Assembly (NCBI RefSeq): GCF_010092445.1
Contig: NZ_CP048031.1
Span: forward strand, 1,922,001-1,986,000
Direction of reading: 5' to 3'
Length of the DNA stretch: 64,000 nt
DNA from: Shewanella sp. Arc9-LZ
GTDB taxonomy: Bacteria > Pseudomonadota > Gammaproteobacteria > Enterobacterales > Shewanellaceae
The notes below the pieces were generated by a model. That model saw nothing but the letters and a program-made list of their open reading frames with translations, was not told where the DNA came from and did no database searches. Of the stretch, positions 43,730 through 53,258 are shown one piece after another; the first letter of the stretch is position 1; each line of letters opens with the position of its first letter. The translations under genes and the position numbers were made by a program.

Positions 43730-44166
43730 AAAGCGCCATTCTCTTTCGTGGTGCCGTGGAGCTTCATCTCTGATACTTACTTGTTTTTGTCATTATGACT
43801 TTCAACTTAAATATTCCCTTTGAAGCAAATTAAATAATCTGTAATGATCAAGTATTTCTGGAGAGATTTTAAGCCGCTTTTATTCAATATTCCATGCCGC
43901 GCATTTCCTACTATTTGGGTGTCAAAGCACTGCAATACGGTCTCCCAAGATTGCTCGGTAAATAAAGCAGAGTTTATTTACTTTTTCAAAATAATGATTA
44001 AAGATGGCCAGACCAAGATAAACTATCGTTAGTCTAGAAGGCATGCCTTACTTTAATAGTGTCGGAAGCTATCGCACTTCAAGCTAAAGAAGTGATGTTA
44101 ATTAATTATAGGTAGGGAGTTGTCCGAGGTTGGATAATAAGCGATTAACTGTAAAAGGAGCTCGTC
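43730..44166. other. Intergenic stretch, no convincing gene
   Basis: A 62-residue frame at 43844-44032 has no ribosome-binding site and no family resemblance, and I do not accept it. No repeat or operator is recognised. An AAAAGGAGCT ribosome-binding site marks the right end. Confidence 0.4.
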
Positions 44167-44589
44167 ATGCAGTATAAAAACACTCAGCTTGGAATCGCGA
44201 TGCTTTCAGTTATGGGAATTGTAACATTAGTGCTTATCTTTGCTTCGGCAACTCAACCTACCGAACCGATCGGATTTGCGTATTTAATTGTAGGTGTGGT
44301 TTCAATTCTTTTTTCAGCATTAACAATCAAAGTTGAAGATGGGAAAGTTAAATGGTTTTTTGGTCCAAAATTTTGGAATAAATCAATAAAAATATCTGAA
44401 ATTGAGTCGACACAAGAGATAAGAACAAAATGGTACTATGGGCTCGGCATCCGGTTAATCTCAACTGGATGGTTATATAACGTTTCTGGTCTAACGGCTG
44501 TTGAATTAAAACTTAAAGATGGCACAACGGTTTGTCTGGGTACAAACGATCCAGAAAATCTAATAAAGGCTATTAAGCAAAGTAGCTGA
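44167..44589 (+). CDS. Membrane protein with PH-like C-terminal domain, 140 residues
   Basis: Residues 8-27 and 35-54 are hydrophobic spans, and residues 55-140 form a beta-rich domain (VEDGKVKWFFGPKFWNKSIKISEIES, LTAVELKLKDGTTVCLGTNDPENLIKAIK). This two-span plus bPH-like layout is common in small bacterial membrane proteins of unknown function. A strong AAAAGGAG ribosome-binding site is present. The family is inferred from layout only. Confidence 0.7.
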   Translation: MQYKNTQLGIAMLSVMGIVTLVLIFASATQPTEPIGFAYLIVGVVSILFSALTIKVEDGKVKWFFGPKFWNKSIKISEIESTQEIRTKWYYGLGIRLISTGWLYNVSGLTAVELKLKDGTTVCLGTNDPENLIKAIKQSS

Positions 44590-44802
44590 CTTGTGTTCGT
44601 TCATTGCAAGTTTGAGTAAACTATTTTCCGCCTTTTACTGTGCTCGTTATGTAGTGGTCACTACAGAACGTACAGCTTCAAAACTGGAATCCAAGTTTAA
44701 TTTTCATAGACAAAATTAACACTTGAATTCGGGGAGTATGCAGCTATTGGATAGAGTCTATAAATTCAAAATTAGTAATATAGTCATAATATAAGGAAAC
44801 TT

Positions 44803-45810
44803 ATGAAATATTTAGGGTTGATATTTTTATCAATTATAAGCACGACCCTTGGCGCCAACGAAGTTGATCAAAATGGCAAGATATACAATCAGAGGGATTG
44901 TTTCTCAGGACCATTTACCAGTTATGATAATTGGATAAATTTCATGGAGAGAAAATTTTCTAGAAAGATTAAAAATCCCGAGTTATTAAAAAATAAAATG
45001 GATGGCTTCAAGAAGCAATTTGATAAGGATGAATTTAATACCTACAGCAACAACCTTTCATGTACTAATTTTACATACAATGTCGACGGGACTGATGTTC
45101 TTGGTTTTGTCATCAAACCTAAAGAGTCAACTACTGACCTACCTGTAATAGTTTACAATAGGGGCGGGAATGGTAATTTCGGTGGCGTTGTATTTGGTGC
45201 AATGATGAACAATCTTTTTCCTATAGCCAATAAGGGATTTGTGATCGTAGGTAGCCAGTATCGAGGCACATTTGGTTCACCAGATAAAGGTGAACAAGAT
45301 CAATTTGGTGGTTCTGATGTCCAAGATGTTGTTGAACTAGTGAATCTGATTGGAGAGTTTGACGGAGCTGATACAAGTAAAATAGGTATGCTTGGAGCTA
45401 GTAGAGGTGGCATGCAATCATTTCTTGCTCTAAAACAACTTGATAATATAAAAGCAGTTGCAACGATTGCACTAAATGACGATCTAAATGCAGATCTAGC
45501 AACGCGACCTGAAATGGAAAAAGTATATAAACACCGAATTCCAGATTACAAAGGAAACGAAAACAAAAAACTCGCTGAAAGGTCAGTTATCAATTGGGTG
45601 GACAAACTCCCTTCTGGTGTTCCAATTTTATTAATTCATGGCGAAAATGATGATCGAGTCTCTGCTTCTCACTCTAAAACATTTGCAAAAGCACTAAAAG
45701 AAACTGAGATTGAGCATAAATTAGTAATTTATGATGATAATCACTTCATTTCATCTAACACCGCAAAAGCTCACAATGAGATTACCAAATGGTTTACAGA
45801 AAACATGTAA
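44803..45810 (+). CDS. Secreted alpha/beta hydrolase (S9-peptidase-like)
   Basis: The N-terminus MKYLGLIFLSIISTTLGA is a signal peptide. The hydrolase fold shows the oxyanion segment VIVYNRGGNGNFGG, the nucleophile elbow GASRGG (Ser near residue 200), an Asp in GENDDRVSASHS and a His in YDDNHF. This is the arrangement of prolyl-oligopeptidase/dipeptidyl-peptidase catalytic domains, but no beta-propeller is present. An esterase or peptidase in the periplasm is likely. The gene is AT-rich compared with its chromosomal neighbours, which may indicate transfer. Confidence 0.8.
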   Translation: MKYLGLIFLSIISTTLGANEVDQNGKIYNQRDCFSGPFTSYDNWINFMERKFSRKIKNPELLKNKMDGFKKQFDKDEFNTYSNNLSCTNFTYNVDGTDVLGFVIKPKESTTDLPVIVYNRGGNGNFGGVVFGAMMNNLFPIANKGFVIVGSQYRGTFGSPDKGEQDQFGGSDVQDVVELVNLIGEFDGADTSKIGMLGASRGGMQSFLALKQLDNIKAVATIALNDDLNADLATRPEMEKVYKHRIPDYKGNENKKLAERSVINWVDKLPSGVPILLIHGENDDRVSASHSKTFAKALKETEIEHKLVIYDDNHFISSNTAKAHNEITKWFTENM

Positions 45811-45956
45811 AATCGCAATGATCAATATGGTGTTAATGGGTAATTCCCCTGAAAATAGGATTTTTATTAATAACTTGCTATTGTTTCACTAGGTTTTAAG
45901 GTTCCTTTAATCGCTTATTTTAAAAGTACGTTTTTATAGAAAATGTGGATTAGCAA

Positions 45957-46817
45957 ATGATTGATGCGGTTTGTACTTATGGTGGGCAAAAGCACACTTT
46001 TTCAATTTTGAAATTTCAGGCGTTAACTGAAACAGAAATTGAAAAGTTTAGGCAATTTTTACAATGCCCTGAGTGCAAAGGAAAAGCTTACTATCGTAAG
46101 AGAAGCTCAGACGGTAAAGCGGCGTGTTTTGGCTCTAGATATCATGTTGCAGAATGCGATGAAGGTCATTTTTCAACTCAACGAGACCGAGAGACTCGGC
46201 ATAGCGTAGAAGTGAATAAAGTCATTTCAGATGCTGATATTATTAGCATTGATTTCATGTTATCAAACACCAAAAAGCCAGTTACAGAGGTGCAAACTGT
46301 TGCCTCTACATCAAGCCTCATTTCAAGCAGCCTCCCAAAAATCGATAATGCCAGTCGTAAACACAATGGCAACAATGAACAAACCAAGGTCAAAGTGCTA
46401 GGGCTGGAGAAAATACTCAATAGCCTAATGCGTGGTAGCGACTTAGCTGAGTCGAGTACTTTGATTGAGCTTGATACGGGTTATAAATTCAAAGCGAAGA
46501 ATTTATTTGTTAACTTTGCCGAGGCTGAGCCAAGCGATAATGCTAAACAGGCAAAGCCTAAAATGTACTGGGGTACGATTTCGCATCTAGACAAAGAACT
46601 TGATTGGTTAAATCCATCTGATTGTACTGATGTTGGCATTCCTATCTCTAAATTTAAATCGGCAATATTAGAACGTTTCAATGTATCGGAAGGGCGTCAG
46701 TTAGAAGGTGCGGGGATTATTTTGTTTGGAAAATGTTTTTGGAACTCAAAGAAGACACGCAAGATAATTGAACTGTGGAATGCAGACAGAATTTTTATCT
46801 CAGTATTAGAAGACTAA
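45957..46817 (+). CDS. Hypothetical zinc-ribbon-containing protein, 286 residues
   Basis: Residues 38-68 contain CPECKGKAYYRKRSSDGKAA followed by a further C and H-rich AECDEGHFSTQRD, which looks like a zinc ribbon. The middle (about 105-140) is Ser/Thr/Lys-rich and probably disordered. The C-terminal half has a compact region with YWGTISHLDKELDWLNPSDC, then VSEGRQLEGAGIILFGKC. I recognise no family; the N-terminal layout distantly recalls proteins of CoiA type. There is no clear ribosome-binding site, although translation seems real from codon pattern. Confidence 0.65.
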   Translation: MIDAVCTYGGQKHTFSILKFQALTETEIEKFRQFLQCPECKGKAYYRKRSSDGKAACFGSRYHVAECDEGHFSTQRDRETRHSVEVNKVISDADIISIDFMLSNTKKPVTEVQTVASTSSLISSSLPKIDNASRKHNGNNEQTKVKVLGLEKILNSLMRGSDLAESSTLIELDTGYKFKAKNLFVNFAEAEPSDNAKQAKPKMYWGTISHLDKELDWLNPSDCTDVGIPISKFKSAILERFNVSEGRQLEGAGIILFGKCFWNSKKTRKIIELWNADRIFISVLED

Positions 46818-46855
46818 TCTGCAATAAGCCGTTTAGCCATTAAAGGCATACAGGC

Positions 46856-47113
46856 TTATATCACAATATGTTGTTTACAAAATTGAAGCAGTCTTTTGAT
46901 AAATGGCATGTTTGGTTTTACAGCCGTGTTTGCCGCACTTTTGCTATTAGATTGACCTTTGAGTCGATCTTCTCTTATTTTTCGCCTTTCATCAGCACGG
47001 TTCGCGACTTCGGCGAACTGTTGTCTTTGTGCCAATGTCATACTGGCCATAAAGCTCCGAAAAGGAACTTTGGGTGTGGCAGCGGCTAGATTGGTTTTTG
47101 GTGTGCTACACAT
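46856..47113 (-). CDS. Hypothetical small basic protein, 85 residues
   Basis: The protein is charged and mostly helical (MTLAQRQQFAEVANRADERRKIREDRLKG), which looks protein-like, whereas the overlapping plus-strand frame does not. A second ATG at about residue 25 would give a shorter form. No strong ribosome-binding site is visible. No family is recognised, so existence is moderately likely only. Confidence 0.5.
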   Translation of the reverse strand: MCSTPKTNLAAATPKVPFRSFMASMTLAQRQQFAEVANRADERRKIREDRLKGQSNSKSAANTAVKPNMPFIKRLLQFCKQHIVI

Positions 47114-47323
47114 AGTTAAACTCTAGTTGGCAAATGGTGGTGTACTTAATAAGACCGACAAGAGTGAGATAACATTTCATTTGTGGCGTAATTTACATTT
47201 TGCGGGCGATATCATCACATAAGTACGCTGAGATATTTATCACTTCTATAATTCCCTAAAGTATGTTTTGAACAACGGTTTCGCTAACTGCTTAGCCTTT
47301 GTTTTTATAACTATTATTGATAA
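47114..47323. other. Intergenic stretch, nothing recognised
   Basis: The 210 bases between the small basic-protein gene and the terminator at 47324 hold no gene, repeat or operator that I can support. Confidence 0.4.
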
Positions 47324-47356
47324 TAAAAAGCCCTGAGACGATGACGGCTCAAGGCT
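47324..47356 (-). terminator. Terminator downstream of the four-span membrane protein gene
   Basis: On the minus strand AGCCTTGAG and CTCAGGGCT form a 9-bp stem with one G-T pair and a ten-base loop, followed by five T. Confidence 0.7.
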
Positions 47357-47428
47357 TAGATTGATGGCAATGTTGACTAGCAAGATATGTTCACCTTGCT
47401 TTTGTTTAGCGCTCAAATTCGGATTCTG

Positions 47429-47854
47429 TTAAATACGTGCCATACGTTTAAGCAGCAACAACCACAGTATAGGGAGCAGTAAGATATAGAAAAACAGCAC
47501 TTTTGCACCGATATCACCGTAGAATAAGGTGTTGTTTACAAACCTTACAATACCCATAGGATCCCATGGCATGTAATGGATATTACCGTGTAATAACATG
47601 GCGCCTAAAATCATAATGGTAATGGCAATCCATTGTCTTGCGGGCTCGTAACTTCTCACTAGAAACGCAGGGATTAACGCGGCTAAGCCGATACCAACAA
47701 AGTTCTGTGCAAGGTGAGCCAGTATTGGATATTCACTGCTATTAAACCACCACAATAAGTTACCAGCAGCAGACTGGCCAATTGCCACGATAGTTAATGC
47801 ATAATAGCCAATGCTAATGCACAGGCTGAGTATGACTAATTTGATGATATTCAT
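47429..47854 (-). CDS. Hypothetical integral membrane protein, 141 residues
   Basis: Four hydrophobic spans are visible (about residues 5-25, 45-65, 74-90 and 115-135). A conserved-looking loop HYMPWDPMGIVRFVNN lies between spans three and four. No family is recognised. It is read in the same direction as metC, 70 bases behind that gene, so cotranscription is possible. Confidence 0.65.
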   Translation of the reverse strand: MNIIKLVILSLCISIGYYALTIVAIGQSAAGNLLWWFNSSEYPILAHLAQNFVGIGLAALIPAFLVRSYEPARQWIAITIMILGAMLLHGNIHYMPWDPMGIVRFVNNTLFYGDIGAKVLFFYILLLPILWLLLLKRMARI

Positions 47855-47921
47855 TTATTCCCTTATTGTTTGAACATTCCATTAACGTTTTTTGCAAAAC
47901 GTTTCAGCAGCTGAGTAGAGG

Positions 47922-49112
47922 CTACTTTTGTAGTATTGCATTATATCGGCTAAATGCCGCATCGAGATCGGCAATTAAATCGTCGGCATCTTCAAGTCCA
48001 ATATGTAAGCGTATTAATGGTTTGCTGCTGTCCCATTGAGTAGCGGTACGGATATTGTTAATACCGAATACCCCTAAAATTAAGCTTTCGAAACCGCCCC
48101 ATGAAAAGCCCATTTTAAAATGGTCCATGTTTTCAACAAAAGCAGTGACTGACGCTAAGTCGCCTTGCTTGAGTACAAACGAGAATAAACCATTACCGCC
48201 GCTAAAGTCGCGCTTAAAAAACTCGTGACCAGGGCAAGTATCGAACGCCGGATGACGGACATGATCCACTTCTGCACGAGTCGCCAACCAATTAGCCACT
48301 TTTAAGGCATTTTTATTATGCTGTGCCATACGTACCCCTAAGGTACGTAAGCCTCGCGCGGCTAAATAAACGTCATCAGGCGAGGTGGTTTGGCCCATTA
48401 AGTAACTATTTTCGCGCAGTTGTTCCCAATGTTGTTCATTGGCAGTAGCCGTACCCATCATCACATCAGAATGGCCGACAATGTATTTGGTGGCAGCTTG
48501 AATAGAGATGTCGACCCCCATATCAAATGGGCGAGAATTAATCGGTGAAGCCCAGGTATTATCCAGCATTACAATGACATCATGTTCGTGAGCGATACGG
48601 CAAAGCGATGGTACATCCTGCACTTCCATGGTGATAGAACCTGGTGATTCTAAAAATAATACCTTGGTGTTAGGACGAATTAACTCACGAATGCCTACGC
48701 CAATCATTGGGTCGTAATAGGTGGTTTCGATACCAAAGCCCGCGAGCATTTTATTGCATAAATCGCGGGTTGGTTCATAGGCTGTGTCGACCATTAATAA
48801 ATGGTCGCCACTTTTTAAAAATGATAACAAAGCGCTGCTGATCGCGCCCGCACCAGAAGGGTATAACGCCGTGCCAGCGCCACCTTCAAGTTCGCATATG
48901 GCTTGTTGAAATGAAAAATGGGTTGGGGTGCCGCGACGACCGTAAAACATTTCACCGTTGGTTTTGTTTTTAATCGCAAAACGCATCTCATCCATGGTGT
49001 CGAACACCACGGTAGAGGCTCTAAATACTGGCGGATTAATAATGCCTTTAGTGAACTTTTTGTCGCGGCCAACGCTAACAATTTGGGTGGCCAGTTTATC
49101 GTCTTTGCTCAT
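47922..49112 (-). CDS. metC: Cystathionine beta-lyase
   Basis: The start at 49112 is supported by a GGAAA ribosome-binding site; a longer frame begins 10 codons earlier. The 396-residue PLP enzyme has the Cys/Met-metabolism signatures YGRRGTPTHFSFQQAICELEGG and SIQAATKYIVGHSDVMMG, where the Lys of ATKY holds PLP. MetC splits cystathionine to homocysteine, pyruvate and ammonia in the methionine pathway. The VYLAARGLRTLGVRMAQH and GMGFSWGGFESL-type segments match beta-lyase rather than gamma-synthase. Confidence 0.93.
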   Translation of the reverse strand: MSKDDKLATQIVSVGRDKKFTKGIINPPVFRASTVVFDTMDEMRFAIKNKTNGEMFYGRRGTPTHFSFQQAICELEGGAGTALYPSGAGAISSALLSFLKSGDHLLMVDTAYEPTRDLCNKMLAGFGIETTYYDPMIGVGIRELIRPNTKVLFLESPGSITMEVQDVPSLCRIAHEHDVIVMLDNTWASPINSRPFDMGVDISIQAATKYIVGHSDVMMGTATANEQHWEQLRENSYLMGQTTSPDDVYLAARGLRTLGVRMAQHNKNALKVANWLATRAEVDHVRHPAFDTCPGHEFFKRDFSGGNGLFSFVLKQGDLASVTAFVENMDHFKMGFSWGGFESLILGVFGINNIRTATQWDSSKPLIRLHIGLEDADDLIADLDAAFSRYNAILQK

Positions 49113-49275
49113 GTTGTTATTTCCATTATGTGTAGAGTCCATGGTTTATGTTTTAGCTAATGTTTATTAGCAAATATCAATGACATGGATAAATGCGCTA
49201 CGGTGAATGATCTACTGATGTTCATCATCCTAGCACCAACAAACCTAAATAAAAGCGCCTAAATGCTGTGGTTGA

Positions 49276-51447
49276 CTATTTTTCATCACTCAAAGGTAAC
49301 GTCAGGCATATTTCAACCCCTTCAATGTCGTTCTCTATTATGTTGGTTGCTTTAATGCTGCCATGGTGAAAGTCGGTAACTAATCGGGCAATGTATAAGC
49401 CTAAACCAAGATGAGGCTTACCATTAATACCTTGAGGCCTGATAGACACCATAGATTCAAAAATTTGGCTGTTCATGTCTTTTGGCAGTAAAGGACCAAT
49501 GTTACTGACTTTTAATATTGCCTGTTTATGATATTGGGTCAGGCTGACGGTGATGGCGCTATCGGGCTGATGAAATTCAATGGCGTTGTTGATCAGTTTA
49601 TCCATTAATTGCGCGATGTATTCCGGTACACCGTCACAAGACATGGCTTTATCTTCAATGTGGATGCTAAAGAGCTGGTCTGGATAAGTCATTTGATAGC
49701 CTTGCATACAACCGCTAATCACTTTCTTTAATGAAAAACGACAGCTTTCAGCTTGGGTTAAACTGGCTTCCAAGCGAGTTGCTTCGCTTAAGTTATTTAA
49801 AATAAGGTGTAGGCGGCTGACACCTTCTTGGGCACGGCTAACATATTTTTGTGATTGCTCGTCCAGTTGTTGCAAGCCTAAGTGTTCAAGTGAGCTGCGC
49901 ACCACGGCAACAGGGGTACGAAGTTCGTGCGATAAACGCGACGACATATTTTCTAAATAATGAGTGTATTGCCCAAGGCGGCTGACAATACTTGAAAAGC
50001 TGCGTGACAAATCACCGATTTCATCTCGATTTTTTGATGCCACAATCTGCTGTCTTACTCGGCCCTGGCTGTCGATGGCGAGTTCAGCCTGATCACGTAA
50101 ACGGCGAATGCGGCTTGAAATACTCGAGGCAAAAATAAACAAGGCTAATGTGCCCATGCTCATAATAGTTAATATGACGTTAAACAGTTTTTCCAGGGCG
50201 CGGTTACGCAGGCTGCGAATGCCGTGAGTGGTTTCTTCTGCAATAACGACTCCCATGACTTTATCGTCAATCCAAATTGGGCTTGCTGCGGCTAATACTA
50301 CGGCTTTGTTGTCTGGCGTTAAGCGCCATGTAGAGCCTTGTTTGCCGCTTAAGGCTTTTTCAATATGGCTGCCAGTGAGTTCAGTTGAGTCTTGCAGTGA
50401 ATCGATAAAGTCTTGTGGCGGACGAGTTAATATTTTGTAGTATAACGGCAGAATATATTGCTGCTTAAAGTGCAGCCAAAACGACTCAGGTTGATTGACC
50501 TCGATATCATCTGCCCAGGTGTTGGACGATGAACGAATATCACCCGATTTTGCCAGTACGCGGCCATGATTATCGACGACCCAAATACGTGAGCTGTTGT
50601 GGCTCATGCCTTTAATGATATTTTCAATTTCAGGCGAGGGCACTAATACCGTGCCTAAACTGGCTACTGAGTCGGTGGCAGAGGTACCAATAACATTCAC
50701 TAATTGACGTGTTTTTGTATCGTTTACATTATGAATCGCAAAACCTAATTTGCTGCCTACCATTTCGAGTGGCAGTCTAAACTCAATATTGTATCCCTTG
50801 TCGGTTTTTAACCACTGGCCTTGAATGCGCACTTCTGGGGTAACGGGCATCGATTGGCTGGGGTCGGCGGGTAATTCAAACGCACTAAGCCAACCACTTT
50901 GGGTATTGGCAATAATATAACGCCTGAACATGCCATCGGGCGATTGAGTTGCCATGACTAAGTGATCGTTTCTATCAATGCGTAAGCTTTTACGGTTACG
51001 AAAAATCAGGTTCGGGTCATTGACGTTGAAAAAGCCGTATAAATAGCCGCCGTATTTGCCCACCATATGACTAAAGCTAATATCGATTGGCTCAGTTTCG
51101 CTGCGCTGATAAATAACATGTTTGTCTGAATAGTTGAGGGTGCGATGTTGGTATAAGTCCCAGTCACTCAGTTTACCGTCGAGTTGAATGGGCCCAGCTA
51201 ACGGGTAGGCGTATAAGTCGCGGCCTTTTTCAACTTGGTTTAAAAAGCTGGCTTGGTTATCAAATAATTTTGGTCGCTCATGTAGCGCCGTAGCAAGCGC
51301 TTGAGTGGTGCCTTCAAGGGTTTTTTCTTGGCCATAACGCAGGTACTTTTCCATTTCCCACACATATTCATACCCAAGCCATGGTAGGCAGAGTAAAAAC
51401 AGCGACAAAATGACGACCTTGGCACGCAGCCCTATCGGTAAATTCAT
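49276..51447 (-). CDS. pdsS: PdsS, sortase-system sensor histidine kinase
   Basis: The 723-residue protein has a first span at residues 8-26, a large periplasmic sensor region to about residue 425 and a second span (FNVILTIMSMGTLALFIFASS). It then has a HAMP-like linker, the phosphoacceptor helix SSRLSHELRTPVAVVRS and a catalytic domain with LINNAIEF and GLGLYIARLV. Size and order match the histidine kinase of the proteobacterial dedicated sortase system. It lies next to pdsR and divergent from the sortase genes, and presumably senses envelope conditions and controls them through PdsR. Confidence 0.9.
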   Translation of the reverse strand: MNLPIGLRAKVVILSLFLLCLPWLGYEYVWEMEKYLRYGQEKTLEGTTQALATALHERPKLFDNQASFLNQVEKGRDLYAYPLAGPIQLDGKLSDWDLYQHRTLNYSDKHVIYQRSETEPIDISFSHMVGKYGGYLYGFFNVNDPNLIFRNRKSLRIDRNDHLVMATQSPDGMFRRYIIANTQSGWLSAFELPADPSQSMPVTPEVRIQGQWLKTDKGYNIEFRLPLEMVGSKLGFAIHNVNDTKTRQLVNVIGTSATDSVASLGTVLVPSPEIENIIKGMSHNSSRIWVVDNHGRVLAKSGDIRSSSNTWADDIEVNQPESFWLHFKQQYILPLYYKILTRPPQDFIDSLQDSTELTGSHIEKALSGKQGSTWRLTPDNKAVVLAAASPIWIDDKVMGVVIAEETTHGIRSLRNRALEKLFNVILTIMSMGTLALFIFASSISSRIRRLRDQAELAIDSQGRVRQQIVASKNRDEIGDLSRSFSSIVSRLGQYTHYLENMSSRLSHELRTPVAVVRSSLEHLGLQQLDEQSQKYVSRAQEGVSRLHLILNNLSEATRLEASLTQAESCRFSLKKVISGCMQGYQMTYPDQLFSIHIEDKAMSCDGVPEYIAQLMDKLINNAIEFHQPDSAITVSLTQYHKQAILKVSNIGPLLPKDMNSQIFESMVSIRPQGINGKPHLGLGLYIARLVTDFHHGSIKATNIIENDIEGVEICLTLPLSDEK

Positions 51448-51450
51448 CTG

Positions 51451-52140
51451 TTAGATATTGTCCCAGCGGTAGCCCATGCCATAAACGGTATCGATACAGT
51501 CAAATTCAGCGTCGATGACGATAAACTTTTTCCTAATGCGCTTAACGTGCGAGGTGATCGTGCTGTCGTCGACGTAAATTTTAGCTTCTTGCATTAAATC
51601 CTGACGGCTGCGCACATGTCCTGGATGTTTGGCCATGGCATGAACCATCCAAAACTCGGTCACGGTCAGTTCAATGGGTTGCGATTTCCAATATACCTGA
51701 ATGCGATTGCCATCGATGGTGAGGTGGCCGCGCTCAAGTAAGTTGTCTTCTATTGGGCTTGAACCGATTAATTCTGAACGGCGAAACAGGGCGGCAATAC
51801 GGGCCATTAAATGGGGGAAACTGACTTCTTTTGTTAAATAATCATCGGCCCCTAAACGCAGACCACACACGGTGTCAAAGTCACTGTCGCGTGCGGTTAA
51901 AAAGATGATTGGTAGGCTGCTCGACATTGCACGCAGTGCCTGGCATAGGGTAAAGCCGCCGTCTATTTCATGCTCTAAACCAATATCAATAATGGCTAGG
52001 TCTGGTAAGCGGGCATTAAAGGCGAGCATGGCTGCGGGGCGATTTGCATAGGCTTGAACACTATACCCTTGCTGTTGCAGGACATCTTTGTAGTTTTCGC
52101 GGATAGCGGCTTCGTCTTCAACAATGGCAATTCGTTTCAT
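51451..52140 (-). CDS. pdsR: PdsR, sortase-system response regulator
   Basis: The 229-residue OmpR-type regulator has a receiver domain (IVEDEAAIRENYKDVL, the phosphoacceptor in LAIIDIGLEHEIDGG, TARDSD, conserved K in LTKEVSFPH) and a winged helix ending GYRWDNI. It is three bases upstream of pdsS on the same strand, which makes an operon. It is the partner of PdsS in the proteobacterial dedicated sortase system. Its targets probably include the divergent pdsO-target-sortase operon. Confidence 0.9.
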   Translation of the reverse strand: MKRIAIVEDEAAIRENYKDVLQQQGYSVQAYANRPAAMLAFNARLPDLAIIDIGLEHEIDGGFTLCQALRAMSSSLPIIFLTARDSDFDTVCGLRLGADDYLTKEVSFPHLMARIAALFRRSELIGSSPIEDNLLERGHLTIDGNRIQVYWKSQPIELTVTEFWMVHAMAKHPGHVRSRQDLMQEAKIYVDDSTITSHVKRIRKKFIVIDAEFDCIDTVYGMGYRWDNI

Positions 52141-52360
52141 GGGATGATTTCAATTAATAGGCTGATAATTAGATACAGTACTGACTATACAGGATTTTAT
52201 CGACCAAAAAAGCCGTTGACGGCAATTGCCATATTGTTGCCACATTTGATCGCCACATTGCCATTTTTGCTCCCCAATAAAGCCACCTATGAGGTGTTTA
52301 ATAGCGACATAGAGTTAATCAGCAACGCATTAACTCATGTATTGATGATAACCATCATTT

Positions 52361-52384
52361 TTTAAACAACCACTTTAAACAACC
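52361..52384. promoter_or_regulatory. Direct repeat in the pdsR/pdsO divergent promoter
   Basis: TTTAAACAACC occurs at 52361-52371 and again at 52374-52384, centres 13 bases apart, just ahead of the pdsO ribosome-binding site. OmpR-family regulators often bind tandem direct repeats about 10-11 bases apart. This is a candidate PdsR site, on position alone. TGCCA-containing repeats also occur at 52228-52266. Confidence 0.35.
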
Positions 52385-52401
52385 GCTAAAAGGGATTCTT
52401 T

Positions 52402-53169
52402 ATGAAAAAGCAACTTATTGCCGCAACAATTATTTCTACCATGATGATTTCAAACGTCAGTTGGGCAAATGACAATGACAATGACATGAGCGAAGAGCGC
52501 GAACACACAGAAGAGCTAGTGGGTTTGAGCTCTGGGATTTTACTCGGTGCTGTTATCGGCGGCCCAGTGGGTGCCATTATTGGTGCATTTACCGGTACGT
52601 TTATTGGTAAGTCGGTTGGCGATGAAGCAGAACTCAGCGTCCAGAAACAACAATTAGTGCAGCAAGAACAAAAATTAACGCAAACTAACGAGCAATTAAT
52701 GGCATTGAGCACTAAGCAGCAGTCGTTGGAGCAAGTGTCGGAGAAATATTATCAATTACAGTCTAACTTGGCTGAACAAAAAGCGAATCAACAACAAACG
52801 CTTAATGAGTTAACCATTGGAATGAATGTGCAGTTTAAAACCGGTTCGAGCCATATTGAGCCGTTATTTGAACAACAATTAGATAATGTGGCTTACATGA
52901 TGAGCTTGTCACCAGAATTGACCATAGATTTAACCGGTTATGCCGACCGCCGTGGCGATAATGATTTCAACCAAGCCTTGTCTGAACAGCGTTTAGCTGA
53001 AGTGACACAATACTTAGTTACCCAAGGCATTGCCCGCGAGCGTTTGCATGGACAGGCTTATGGTTCAACGTTGCCAATGCACCAGGAACAAAATTTTGAA
53101 AACGACTTTTTTGATCGTCGGGTGACGCTCAAGTTATTAGCCCCAGGTGCTGAACTTGCTGCTAACTAA
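52402..53169 (+). CDS. pdsO: PdsO, OmpA-family protein of the sortase system
   Basis: A signal peptide (MKKQLIAATIISTMMISNVSWA) is followed by a short acidic segment. Next come a glycine-zipper hairpin (GILLGAVIGGPVGAIIGAFT), a coiled coil rich in Gln (about residues 75-130) and a C-terminal OmpA peptidoglycan-binding domain (VQFKTGSSHIEPLFEQQLD, DRRGDNDFNQALSEQRLAEV). It resembles the PdsO protein of the proteobacterial dedicated sortase system. It should be anchored in the envelope, with the OmpA domain holding peptidoglycan. An AAAGGGA ribosome-binding site precedes the ATG. Confidence 0.88.
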   Translation: MKKQLIAATIISTMMISNVSWANDNDNDMSEEREHTEELVGLSSGILLGAVIGGPVGAIIGAFTGTFIGKSVGDEAELSVQKQQLVQQEQKLTQTNEQLMALSTKQQSLEQVSEKYYQLQSNLAEQKANQQQTLNELTIGMNVQFKTGSSHIEPLFEQQLDNVAYMMSLSPELTIDLTGYADRRGDNDFNQALSEQRLAEVTQYLVTQGIARERLHGQAYGSTLPMHQEQNFENDFFDRRVTLKLLAPGAELAAN

Positions 53170-53258
53170 ATTTACACGTCGATTTTCCTTTTTGTTTTGA
53201 ATATTACCCATCTAGGCGCAAACATTGATGTTGTAGCCTAAATGGGTGAGGAGCGAGT

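Noticed and set aside
43844..44032. 62-residue forward open frame
   Set aside because: It has no ribosome-binding site, an odd composition and no recognisable motif.
46868..47089. 73-residue forward frame overlapping the small basic-protein gene
   Set aside because: The minus-strand product looks more protein-like (charged helices), and the forward one has no ribosome-binding site.
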